From CAJQQY01 sp045106765 (GTDB lineage: Bacteria > Bacteroidota > Bacteroidia > Chitinophagales > Saprospiraceae): 64,000 nt of DNA. This document shows, piece by piece, positions 15,332-23,947 of this stretch. The notes under the pieces are model-generated. The model was not told the DNA's origin, ran no database searches, and was given only the letters and a program-made list of their open reading frames with translations. The stretch covers positions 22,735 through 86,734 of the forward strand of contig JBGCFD010000005.1 in the NCBI GenBank assembly GCA_045106765.1. The letters are read 5' to 3'. Positions within the stretch are counted from its first letter, which is position 1. Every line of letters begins with the position of its first letter. Position numbers and translations under genes: made by a program.

Positions 15332-17812
15332 CTATTTCCCTTTCTGCATATGACTCACCACCATTCTCAATTGACTATAACTATATCTTCCTTTGAAATG
15401 CTCGTACGATTCTTTAAATGATTCTGATTTGGTCTCTAAGAAATAAGTTTCAATTTCTTGTATTGTTTCACTAGGCATAATTTGGGAAACATCTAATTCT
15501 CCATTCAAAATAAAATGTGTTAAATGAGATTCGATAGTTCCTTTTTTTAAACTTCGTTGATCTGCAATTTCATTAATCGTCTTTCCAGATTTGAAAAGTT
15601 CGAAAGAAAATAATTTAGTGTCAGTTGTTGAAGTTGATTTTTCTTTTTTAGGTGTTTCGGGAAAAGGTAAATTAGCTGAAATATTTTTTTCTCTGCAAAA
15701 ACTTTCAATAATTTCGACAAGGTCAGCTCCATGTTTTTGGACCTTCGATGGACCAATTCCTTTAATCTTTAATAACGAAGAGGCATCCGTCGGCAAGTAA
15801 TTTGTCAGCTCGATGATTGATCTTAAATTAATCACGACATATGGTGTCACTTCCAAATCGGCAGCAGTTTCATCTCGCCACATTTTGATGCGATTGTATA
15901 ATTCAGGATATGGAGTTGACAAAGTGTCGATAGTTGGAAGAGATTGACGATTTGTTTTTTTCTTTTTTCTTTTTTGCTTTTCAAAATCCAAATCTGCATT
16001 TGCTTTCAATCGTAAATATTGTTGCGAGGAAAATTTTTCCTTTGCCATCGCAAAACAGATTTTTTTGACAAATAACTCTTTGGTTAAAAGTGCTAAATTA
16101 TCTATCACCAATTTCTTGATGGATTTATTATCGGTCAAAATTGGAATGCTCTCCAACTGAGGTTCCAATTCTGTTTCTATTTTTTCTGAAAAATAAATAC
16201 TTGCTTTTTGGATGCGTTCAAGTAGTTCTTCATTTTCCTCGGGTATTTCAGCATGGTAAATTAAATACTCTAATTGCTTTTCAAATTTTGGCGCAACTGA
16301 GAAGACTTTTTCATGCGCATTGTTGATCCATTGTTGCACTTTCTCAGTAGCAGCAATCGTCAATGAATTTTCATTTTCGATGAAGTTCCGCAAAACCCGA
16401 CTCGCCACTTTTTGGATATATTTAAAACTAAATAATTCTACAATTAATTTTTGTTGAAATGCTTTTTTTGATTGCAAAAGGTGCGCTTCATCTGGTGCAT
16501 TTTCTTCTGCTACTTTTGAATAATTTTTAACGACAGCATCTGTTTTTACACTAGAGTAGGCAATCTGCGATCTCAAAACAATTCCTTCAAAACTAGTGCA
16601 ACGACTCAATGCAACATAAACCTGTCCATGAGCAAAAGCAGATTGTGCATCAATAATAACTCGCTCAAAAGTTAATCCTTGACTTTTGTGAATGGTGATG
16701 GCCCAAGCTAATTTTAAAGGAAACTGAGAAAACGTTCCGACTACATCTTCATCTACTTCTTTCGTTCCTTCATTCAAACTATATTTTACATTTTCCCATT
16801 CAACTGAAGTTACTTTTATTTCTTCAAGATCAGTTGGGCATTTTACATAAATTTCATCTTTTGCAATTCGAGTGACTTGCCCAATTTTTCCATTATAATA
16901 CAGTTTTTCTGGTGAAGCATCATTTTTTATAAAAAGTACTTGAGCACCTACTTTAAATTCCAATTTTTCTTCCGTAGGAAAAGTGTGAGATGGAAAATCT
17001 CCAGATACTTTTGCTTTGAATTTAAAAGGCTTCTCAGAAAGCGAATTTAATTTTTCTCTGTTAATTGTATTGGCAGTATTATTATGTGAAGTCAAAGTGA
17101 TGTAACCTTCATCATCTGAAGGTTTGAAGTTATCAATGAATCGGGAGTTCAGTTGTTGCAAGACTTCTTGGTTCATCTTATTGTCTCTTACGTTATTCAA
17201 CAAGTCAATAAAAATAGAATCCGATTGCCGATAAATATGTTGTAATTGTATTGTTATGGGGTCAGTTTTTTGTAAAGCTTGGCTTCCAAAAAAATAAGCA
17301 GTAGAGTAATGGTCTTTCAACAAATGCCATTCTTCATGCTTGACCACAGGAGGCAATTGATGCAAATCTCCAATCATCAATAATTGTACTCCACCAAATG
17401 GTTCGGTTGGATTTTTGTAACGACGAAGCACATCATCAATACCGTCGAGGAGATCCGCTCGTACCATGCTAATCTCATCAATAATCAACAAGTCCAGACT
17501 TTTGATTAAATTTCTTTTGTCTTTGGAAAAACGTCTTTGCTGGCGAGGATCATTTTTATTTCCAGATAAATATGGTCCAAAAGGTAATTGGAAAAAAGAA
17601 TGAATCGTCATCCCTTTGGCATTGATGGCTGCCACACCTGTAGGTGCAACCACGACTGCTCTTTTGATGCATTCTTTTTTCACACGGTGGAGAAAAGTAG
17701 TTTTTCCTGTCCCAGCTTTTCCAGTTAGAAAAATATTCTTATTGGTATATTGAACGAATTGAAAGGCGAGTTCTAATTCCGGATTGGTTGAAAGGGGTAT
17801 TTGTTTTTTCAT
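15332..17812 (-). CDS. PIF1-like helicase with HRDC and C-terminal HTH domains
   Basis: About 826 residues from the chosen ATG. Order: PIF1-type superfamily-1 helicase core with Walker A GKAGTGKT (near residue 35), Walker B LLIIDEISMV, QLPPV, and a UvrD-C2-like motif AITIHKSQGLTFERV followed by YVALSRC; a charged linker with a KKKK run; an HRDC domain (near LPTDASSLLKIKGIGPSKVQKHG); then a winged or helix-turn-helix RQC-like tail (SGKTINEIADQRSLKKGTI). This architecture is common in Bacteroidota; such enzymes unwind DNA or G-quadruplex and D-loop structures in replication and repair. The ATG at 17812 overlaps the stop of the small upstream gene by an ATGA; a start at 17824 is also possible. 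Confidence 0.9.
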   Translation of the reverse strand: MKKQIPLSTNPELELAFQFVQYTNKNIFLTGKAGTGKTTFLHRVKKECIKRAVVVAPTGVAAINAKGMTIHSFFQLPFGPYLSGNKNDPRQQRRFSKDKRNLIKSLDLLIIDEISMVRADLLDGIDDVLRRYKNPTEPFGGVQLLMIGDLHQLPPVVKHEEWHLLKDHYSTAYFFGSQALQKTDPITIQLQHIYRQSDSIFIDLLNNVRDNKMNQEVLQQLNSRFIDNFKPSDDEGYITLTSHNNTANTINREKLNSLSEKPFKFKAKVSGDFPSHTFPTEEKLEFKVGAQVLFIKNDASPEKLYYNGKIGQVTRIAKDEIYVKCPTDLEEIKVTSVEWENVKYSLNEGTKEVDEDVVGTFSQFPLKLAWAITIHKSQGLTFERVIIDAQSAFAHGQVYVALSRCTSFEGIVLRSQIAYSSVKTDAVVKNYSKVAEENAPDEAHLLQSKKAFQQKLIVELFSFKYIQKVASRVLRNFIENENSLTIAATEKVQQWINNAHEKVFSVAPKFEKQLEYLIYHAEIPEENEELLERIQKASIYFSEKIETELEPQLESIPILTDNKSIKKLVIDNLALLTKELFVKKICFAMAKEKFSSQQYLRLKANADLDFEKQKRKKKKTNRQSLPTIDTLSTPYPELYNRIKMWRDETAADLEVTPYVVINLRSIIELTNYLPTDASSLLKIKGIGPSKVQKHGADLVEIIESFCREKNISANLPFPETPKKEKSTSTTDTKLFSFELFKSGKTINEIADQRSLKKGTIESHLTHFILNGELDVSQIMPSETIQEIETYFLETKSESFKESYEHFKGRYSYSQLRMVVSHMQKGK

Positions 17813-17979
17813 AGATTGAAACATAAATTAAATTCATTTCTCTTCACTTTTAACTTTGCTAAAATATCCGAAAGATGATGAATCTCCATTGCTGAAACCA
17901 TTTCTTCTCCATCACCAAAATCAAAGGTGATATATTTCCCTTCATACTCAAAAACTTGAATTTGTTTTTTACTTTTCAT
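17809..17979 (-). CDS. Small protein overlapping the PIF1-like helicase gene
   Basis: A 56-residue protein starting at ATG 17979; an upstream in-frame start at 18021 is less likely. It reads as a single small beta-rich domain (IQVFEYEGKYITFDFGDGEEM) followed by a helix (MEIHHLSDILAKLK). No family was recognised. The stop overlaps the helicase ATG as ATGA, a strong sign of translational coupling. A regulatory or partner role for the helicase is possible but unproven. Confidence 0.6.
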   Translation of the reverse strand: MKSKKQIQVFEYEGKYITFDFGDGEEMVSAMEIHHLSDILAKLKVKRNEFNLCFNL

Positions 17980-18194
17980 CTTTAGAATTGTAGCGTGTAG
18001 TTGCAAAACAAAAGTAATCAATCGAGAAGTGAAAAAGGAATGATGAAGAGAGAGTTTAATATATTGTTCTTAAAAATACGAAGGAATAATATAAAATGAA
18101 GAACTCAAAAAGATGCTGGACTGAGAGAGTAAATTCAAAACAATACTAATTACCAAAAACCTTTTATTATTTTTACGTGTAAAAATAATAATAT

Positions 18195-19751
18195 ATGAAA
18201 TTTCCATTTTTTTACCAGAAAAAAAATCTATGCTTATACTTTTTATTAATCATCATGTGGGGTTGTGCCGTTCCAATGCCCATTGCGGAGCAAAATTTTA
18301 ATAAAACAATAGTAGGAGTGGAGTACGATGTATTTGACTTAGCAGCAGAGAGTATTTTTATTTATCAAAAAGAAAAAAAGAAGAAGAATGAAGCATTCTT
18401 ACTTTCGCTTAAAAAAAATGCAGATAAAAAAAATGAAAGTGAAATTTGGTATGAATCGGCTAAAAGTGTAAATGAAATAGGAGTGGAGTTGACGAATAAG
18501 GTTGAAGATATTTGGAATCAAATTGTTTCACAAAGTGGAGGAAAAGATACAAAAGGTCACCCACTTGGTGCTGATCAAAAAATAGTAGCAAAGGAAATTT
18601 TGTTTGAAGAAATGCAAGCTTACGAATTACAAGCTAAAATAATAAATGTAAAAAAAAGGTGGTTAGAATTAATTCCAAGTCAAGATAGAAGTCTAATAGA
18701 AAACGCCTTGCCTGATTTTTTTAATCAGGAAAAATGGGTATCAGAAAAAACTAAAAATTTACAAATCGGAGTATTGCAACTTACTTTTGCACATTTAACT
18801 TTTGGAATTGAAAAAGCAAAAGAAGAGATGCTCATTTATTTTTGGGAAAAAATAAATAGTCCACCAATAGTTTTTGATAGACTTCAAGTAATGGCAAATC
18901 CACAAAAATCGTTTATCAAAAAAGGAGAAAATTATGAGGCAGATATTTACTTGTCTTCAATTTTGAATCCATTTGGTGATGATAATATGACAGCGATAAT
19001 TAATGGACAAACTTTTCCTTTTCGAGATGGAGTAGCGAAGTATAAAGTTGCTGCCAACTCGATGGGTGATAAAAAATATAATGTCCAAATTAAAGTAAAA
19101 GACCCATTGACTGATGAAGAGCGGTCGTACGAAAAACCATTTGAATACAAAGTAGGAGAAGATGCTATTCAGATTACTGCATCAAAAATGAATGTATTAT
19201 ATATAGGTGTAGATAATCCAGTTTCAATTTTAGCAGCAGGAATTTCTCCTAAAGATTTGAAAGTGAGCGTGAGTGGTGGTGGCAATGGTAAGATTAGAAA
19301 ATCAGGAGGTCTAAATGAATATGTTGTACACGTAAATAAACCTACTACTTATGGTAATGGATTAAAAATAACAGTAGAAGCAAATGGTATTTCTGTAACA
19401 GAAATTTTTCGAGTAAAGCGAATTCCTGATCCCGTGGCACAGTTGGGCAAAAGTCAAGGTGGAGCAATGGGAGTAGGAGAGTTTAGAGCACAAGCTGGTG
19501 TTCCTGCTATTTTGCACAATTTTGATTTTGATGCGAAGTGTCAGATTCAAGGATACATTCTGACCAGAATTCCTAGAAATGAAGCTAGAGTAGAAGTGGT
19601 TAATCGAGGAGCGAGATATACTAGAGATGCTAAAGAATTAATTAAACAAGCTTTGCCAGGAGATATTTATACTTTTGACAAAATGAAAGTAAGATGCCCA
19701 GGTGATCCTGCTGGAAGATTAATAAACTCAATGGTATTTAAAATTAAATAG
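18195..19751 (+). CDS. GldM-like type IX secretion protein (orphan paralogue)
   Basis: A 518-residue protein with the overall size and C-terminal features of GldM/PorM: a helical N-terminal part (residues about 40-220), then repeated beta domains, with ASKMNVLYIGVDNPVSI and RVKRIPDPVAQLGKSQGG being the GldM signatures. GldM with GldL forms the proton-driven motor of T9SS and spans the periplasm. The N-terminus differs from standard GldM: a single hydrophobic segment (LCLYFLLIIMWGC) ending in a Cys that could be lipidated, in place of the usual GldL-contacting helix. No gldK, gldL or gldN is adjacent, so this is a dispersed homologue and may not be the core motor subunit. Confidence 0.82.
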   Translation: MKFPFFYQKKNLCLYFLLIIMWGCAVPMPIAEQNFNKTIVGVEYDVFDLAAESIFIYQKEKKKKNEAFLLSLKKNADKKNESEIWYESAKSVNEIGVELTNKVEDIWNQIVSQSGGKDTKGHPLGADQKIVAKEILFEEMQAYELQAKIINVKKRWLELIPSQDRSLIENALPDFFNQEKWVSEKTKNLQIGVLQLTFAHLTFGIEKAKEEMLIYFWEKINSPPIVFDRLQVMANPQKSFIKKGENYEADIYLSSILNPFGDDNMTAIINGQTFPFRDGVAKYKVAANSMGDKKYNVQIKVKDPLTDEERSYEKPFEYKVGEDAIQITASKMNVLYIGVDNPVSILAAGISPKDLKVSVSGGGNGKIRKSGGLNEYVVHVNKPTTYGNGLKITVEANGISVTEIFRVKRIPDPVAQLGKSQGGAMGVGEFRAQAGVPAILHNFDFDAKCQIQGYILTRIPRNEARVEVVNRGARYTRDAKELIKQALPGDIYTFDKMKVRCPGDPAGRLINSMVFKIK

Positions 19752-19814
19752 GAGCAGAGAAGGCAGTCAAGAATGTAAGTTTTTATTGATTACCTAACCG
19801 CTTAATATGTTTTG

Positions 19815-19856
19815 AAATAAGCTGATTGGTCGAAAGATTGATCAGCTTATTTTTTT
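19815..19856 (+). terminator. Rho-independent terminator after the GldM-like gene
   Basis: Perfect 12-bp arms (19815-19826 and 19841-19852, AAATAAGCTGAT and complement) with a 14-nt loop run into a T-tract (to 19856). Confidence 0.75.
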
Positions 19857-19979
19857 CTTTGTTAGATTCTAGATTTAGAATATTAGTATATTTTTTACAA
19901 TCTCTAGCACTAGAATGATGAATCCAATTTTTTTAAGCAACCAATACTTATTTTTGTAGAATTAAAAAACCAAAATAAA

Positions 19980-22415
19980 ATGAAAACATTATCCCCAGTT
20001 GTACTGGCAACTTTGCTATGTTGCACTTTTCTTTTTTCTTTAGATTCCATAGCTCAAAAACAAATTTCTGGAGTGGTAGAAGACGCCAATGGTGTACTTT
20101 CGTATGTCAATGTATTATTACTTCAACCATCTGATAGTTCGTTGGTTACAGGAAACTTGACTGACGAAAAGGGTGTTTTTTTGTTAGATAAAGTTGAAGC
20201 AGGAGAATATTTATTACAAGTCAATATGGTTGGCTATCAAAATCAATATTCAACTATTTTTTCTCTCCAAGACAAATCAGGCGTTTATGATTTTCCAAAA
20301 ATTACGTTGCTAGAATCCACCTCAGAGCTCAATGAAGTTCAAGTTGTAGCTAAACGTGCATTGATTGAACAAAAGATTGATCGGATGGTCGTCAACGTTT
20401 CGAATAGTGTAACCTCTGTTGGAAATACTGCTTTGGAAATTTTGAGACGTTCCCCAGGAGTGGTAGTTAATCCTCAAACCAACTCTATTTCAATGAGTGG
20501 GAAAGATGGGGTAGTGGTGATGATCAATGGAAAAATTTCAAGAATTCCAATGGATGCATTGATTCAAATGTTAGATGGAATGAGTTCAGATAATATTGAT
20601 AAAATAGAATTGATTCATACACCACCGGCTAATTATGATGCAGAAGGGAATGCTGGATTTATCAATATAGTTTTGAAAAAAAATCAAAATGAAGGTTTTA
20701 ATGGTGGTTACTCTTTGAATGCAGGTTATGGAAAAAGAGAAAAAATGGGAGCTAGTTTAAATTTAAATTACCGAAAAAATAAAGTGAATGTTTTTGGAGA
20801 TTACTCTTGGAACTATAATAACAATCCTCAATTATTTACTAATTATCGGAGTTTTATGTTTGAAGGAAATACCATTGAAAATATAGGAAGTGGAGATAGA
20901 GATCCAACTAAAACTCATGTTCATAATGCTCAAATTGGATTGGATATTCAGTTGAGTGAAAAAACAGTTTTAGGAATCTTAACTTCTTGGATGGATCGAG
21001 ATTGGGATATGGATGCTTTGAATGAAGTTGAGATAAAAGAGAACGGAACATTGATTAACAGATTAAATATTCCTAATGAGGAACAGAATCATTCTTATAG
21101 AATTCTTGGAAATATCAATCTCCAACATCAAATAGACAAAACTCAAAAAGTTAATTTAGATTTTGACTATGCTTATTTTTTTAATGATAATCCTTCTTAT
21201 TATCGCAATCAAGAATTTGATGGGAATGATAATTTATTAAATGAAAGTGAATTTCGAGTTTCGAAAATAACTCCAATGAATATCATGGTTGGAAAATTTG
21301 ATTACTCTAAATCATTTGGCAAGAATGTCGATTTGGATATGGGAATCAAAGGAACATTTACTGTTTTTGATAATGATGTATTGGTGGAAGATAAAATAGT
21401 AACGGAATGGATTCGTGCTTCATTTTTTTCTTCAGAAGCCAATATGAAAGAAAATATCGCTGCTGCCTACATGAGTGTTTCTTGGAAAATATCTGATAAA
21501 GTAAATTTGAAATCAGGACTTCGATATGAATATACAGATGTAAATTTGAGTAGCAATGAACAACCAGATTTGGTCGATCGAAAATATGGACGATTATTTC
21601 CAAGTCTGTTTATCTCTAATAAAATGAACGAAGCGAATACAGTTCAATTTTCTTATAGTCGTCGAATCAATCGACCTAGTTTCCTACAATTGGCTCCATG
21701 GTTTTACTTCCAAGATCCTAATACGGTGAATACCGGGAATCCGCTTTTGCAACCATCGATCACAGATGCATTGCGTGCGACCTATATTTGGAAAAGGTTT
21801 ACATTGAGTACGGAGTATGCATTTACAGATGAGGCCATCGGTCGTTTTCAACCAGAAATAGATCAAGCTACCAATACACAAATAAATGGAGCAAAGAATT
21901 TTATCAATGCCCAAAATGTTTCTGCTACGCTTTCTCTCCCTTTAAATATAAAAGATTGGTGGAGTATGCGAACAAGTTGGACTGCCCAATGGAATGAGGT
22001 TACTGATAAAATAGATAATCAAGAAGTTAGTTTTCAACAAAAGAGTTGGTATGTAAATGGTTCGTCAACTTTCACTTTGCCAAAACAATTTTCCATTGAA
22101 ATTTCAGGTACTTATTTTGCTCCTCAGTTGATGGGTTCTGTCATTTGGGAATCTTTCAATAGTATGAATGTAGGAGTTCAAAAAGAATTACCCAATGGTT
22201 CTCGATTAGGAATTTCTGTAAATGATATTTTTCTTGGTGGAAATTGGAGAGGTCGATTAGAAGATCAAAATGTTGACTTTATTTATGAAGGATATTATGG
22301 ATTTTCGGAAAGGGTTTTTCGACTGACTTATTCTCATCGATTTGGAAATAGTAAAGTGAAAGCTGCTCGAAAAAGAGCAACTGGTTCTGCAGAAGAAATG
22401 AGAAGGACTAATTAG
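19980..22415 (+). CDS. TonB-type outer membrane beta-barrel family protein
   Basis: An 811-residue outer membrane protein. Signal peptide at residues 1-25 (ending DSIAQ); carboxypeptidase-regulatory-like beta sandwich at about 27-115 (QISGVVEDANGVLSYVNVLL); plug at about 120-225 (LEILRRSPGVVVNPQTNSISMSG is the plug motif); then a beta barrel of the OMP_b-brl_3 type to the end. Alternating aromatic strands and an RINRPSFLQLAPWF segment are typical. It probably takes up a substrate or acts in signalling; the substrate is not evident and there is no SusD partner next to it. Normal length, own terminator at both ends, so probably monocistronic. Confidence 0.9.
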   Translation: MKTLSPVVLATLLCCTFLFSLDSIAQKQISGVVEDANGVLSYVNVLLLQPSDSSLVTGNLTDEKGVFLLDKVEAGEYLLQVNMVGYQNQYSTIFSLQDKSGVYDFPKITLLESTSELNEVQVVAKRALIEQKIDRMVVNVSNSVTSVGNTALEILRRSPGVVVNPQTNSISMSGKDGVVVMINGKISRIPMDALIQMLDGMSSDNIDKIELIHTPPANYDAEGNAGFINIVLKKNQNEGFNGGYSLNAGYGKREKMGASLNLNYRKNKVNVFGDYSWNYNNNPQLFTNYRSFMFEGNTIENIGSGDRDPTKTHVHNAQIGLDIQLSEKTVLGILTSWMDRDWDMDALNEVEIKENGTLINRLNIPNEEQNHSYRILGNINLQHQIDKTQKVNLDFDYAYFFNDNPSYYRNQEFDGNDNLLNESEFRVSKITPMNIMVGKFDYSKSFGKNVDLDMGIKGTFTVFDNDVLVEDKIVTEWIRASFFSSEANMKENIAAAYMSVSWKISDKVNLKSGLRYEYTDVNLSSNEQPDLVDRKYGRLFPSLFISNKMNEANTVQFSYSRRINRPSFLQLAPWFYFQDPNTVNTGNPLLQPSITDALRATYIWKRFTLSTEYAFTDEAIGRFQPEIDQATNTQINGAKNFINAQNVSATLSLPLNIKDWWSMRTSWTAQWNEVTDKIDNQEVSFQQKSWYVNGSSTFTLPKQFSIEISGTYFAPQLMGSVIWESFNSMNVGVQKELPNGSRLGISVNDIFLGGNWRGRLEDQNVDFIYEGYYGFSERVFRLTYSHRFGNSKVKAARKRATGSAEEMRRTN

Positions 22416-22448
22416 CAAGTTTTTTATTACCAATTATATATTGAGGTA

Positions 22449-22487
22449 AAAAAAGAGATTACATGAATTTCATGTAATCTCTTTTTT
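22449..22487. terminator. Strong bidirectional terminator
   Basis: Perfect 19-bp arms (22449-22467 and 22469-22487) around a single T, with six A bases on the left and six T bases on the right. Placed 34 bp after the barrel gene. Confidence 0.85.
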
Positions 22488-22954
22488 CGTTTTTATAGAA
22501 AACTAAATGCACCTTTTTAGTGAAATCATACTTATCAAACGAATTCCTAAAAGCTTAAAGGTTTGGAACTTAATCTCGGGGAATATATTGAAGATTGCGA
22601 CGAGCGGGAGGAGATAATTTAGACTGACGACAATATTTAAATCTAATCTTTAGATGTATGAATGGTTTTTTATTTTTAAATTTCAAAAATAAATATTTTG
22701 GCGTCATCCGCTATGTGGTGCGACGATGTTAATGAATAAAAAAACGGTGTTCAAATAACTTCTTATTTAGTTTCAATCCATCTCTTTCATATACTAGTTT
22801 AATTTCATTTCAAATCTAACTAACAAATCTAGCAATCTATTAGAGGAGTAAAAAAATGTTTTTACTTTGGGAGTGAATACTCAAAGTAAGTTTATAAATA
22901 GAATTAATTCTGTCTATAAACTTAAACTCATCTTTTAGAAACAAAATAAATAAA
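22488..22954. other. Intergenic region with no recognised gene
   Basis: About 470 bp between the terminator and the SDR gene. I see a slightly GC-richer patch near 22570-22620 and another near 22698-22730, but no ORF, tRNA or clear repeat. It presumably holds the SDR promoter. Confidence 0.5.
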
Positions 22955-23746
22955 ATGACGAATTTAGAAATCACTAACCTTTTTTCAGTAAAAGGAAAAA
23001 CCGTATTAATCACAGGTGGGTCAAGAGGGATCGGATTGATGATGGCATCTACTTTTGTAAAGAATGGCGCCAAAGTTTATATCTCTTCTCGAAGTGCAGA
23101 GGTCTGTCAAGCGGTGGAAGCAGAGTTAAGTAAATTAGGAGAATGTATCGCGATCCCTGCTGATTTATCCACCACGGAAGGTCAGCAAAATCTAGTGGAA
23201 GCAATGAATGCAAAAGAAGATTCCATCGATGTATTAATCAATAATGCAGGAGCCAACTGGAGTGCACCCTTTAGTGAATATCCTGAAAAAGGATACGACA
23301 AAGTAATGGATATCAATATGAAACCGATCTTCTTTTTGACCCAAGCATTTTTACCTTTATTAGAAAAGGCAGGAAGTCTCGAGATACCTTCCAGAGTGAT
23401 AAATATTGGTTCAATAGATGGTCTACGAGTTTCGCAAATAGATAATTCAGCCTATGGAATGAGTAAGGCGGCAGTACATCATTTAACTAAAATTCTTGCG
23501 ATAAAATTTGCAGGTAAAGGGATTACAGTCAATGCTATTGCACCTGGCCCATTTCCAAGTAAGATGACCAAAACGATGTTAGATAGCATGCAACAAGTAG
23601 TTGAAAAAGCCAACCCATTGAAACGAATTGGACGAGCTGGCGACATGGGCGGAATTGCAATTTTCTTATCATCAGATGCAGGTTCTTATTTAAATGGAGC
23701 GGTCATTCCTGTTGATGGAGGAATGCATTTGATGTCAGCAATGTAA
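22955..23746 (+). CDS. SDR family oxidoreductase
   Basis: A 263-residue classical short-chain dehydrogenase/reductase. Cofactor motif TGGSRGIG (T20-G27); NNAG (N96-G99) stabilising the sheet; catalytic S153, Y167 and K171 (YGMSK); PG motif near IAPGPFPSKM; C-terminal substrate-loop end with GAVIPVDGGMHL. An Arg in SSR (residues 44-46) after the second strand suggests NADP(H) preference. Substrate unknown; sequence style is like 3-oxoacyl-ACP reductase or glucose dehydrogenase relatives. It stands alone between terminators. Confidence 0.93.
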   Translation: MTNLEITNLFSVKGKTVLITGGSRGIGLMMASTFVKNGAKVYISSRSAEVCQAVEAELSKLGECIAIPADLSTTEGQQNLVEAMNAKEDSIDVLINNAGANWSAPFSEYPEKGYDKVMDINMKPIFFLTQAFLPLLEKAGSLEIPSRVINIGSIDGLRVSQIDNSAYGMSKAAVHHLTKILAIKFAGKGITVNAIAPGPFPSKMTKTMLDSMQQVVEKANPLKRIGRAGDMGGIAIFLSSDAGSYLNGAVIPVDGGMHLMSAM

Positions 23747-23817
23747 GGAGTTGAATTGGCTTTGTAACATTTTCCATCATTCAAGATGGTTCATGTTTTC
23801 GTTTGGTCAAATAATAA

Positions 23818-23864
23818 AATGTCAAAGCCGCAAATGGGAAACTGTTTGCGGCTTTGACATTTTT
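23818..23864. terminator. Strong terminator between SDR and the giant ATPase
   Basis: Perfect 17-bp arms (23818-23834 and 23845-23861) with GC-rich core CAAAGCCGC, 10-nt loop, and a T-run on the right. Located between convergent genes, so it may serve both. Confidence 0.85.
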
Positions 23865-23947
23865 AGTAATAAGAACATTTAAATAACAAAATACACACGT
23901 ACCTGATTCAGATCATTAGTGAAATGTTTATAGCTATGTGGCAAACA

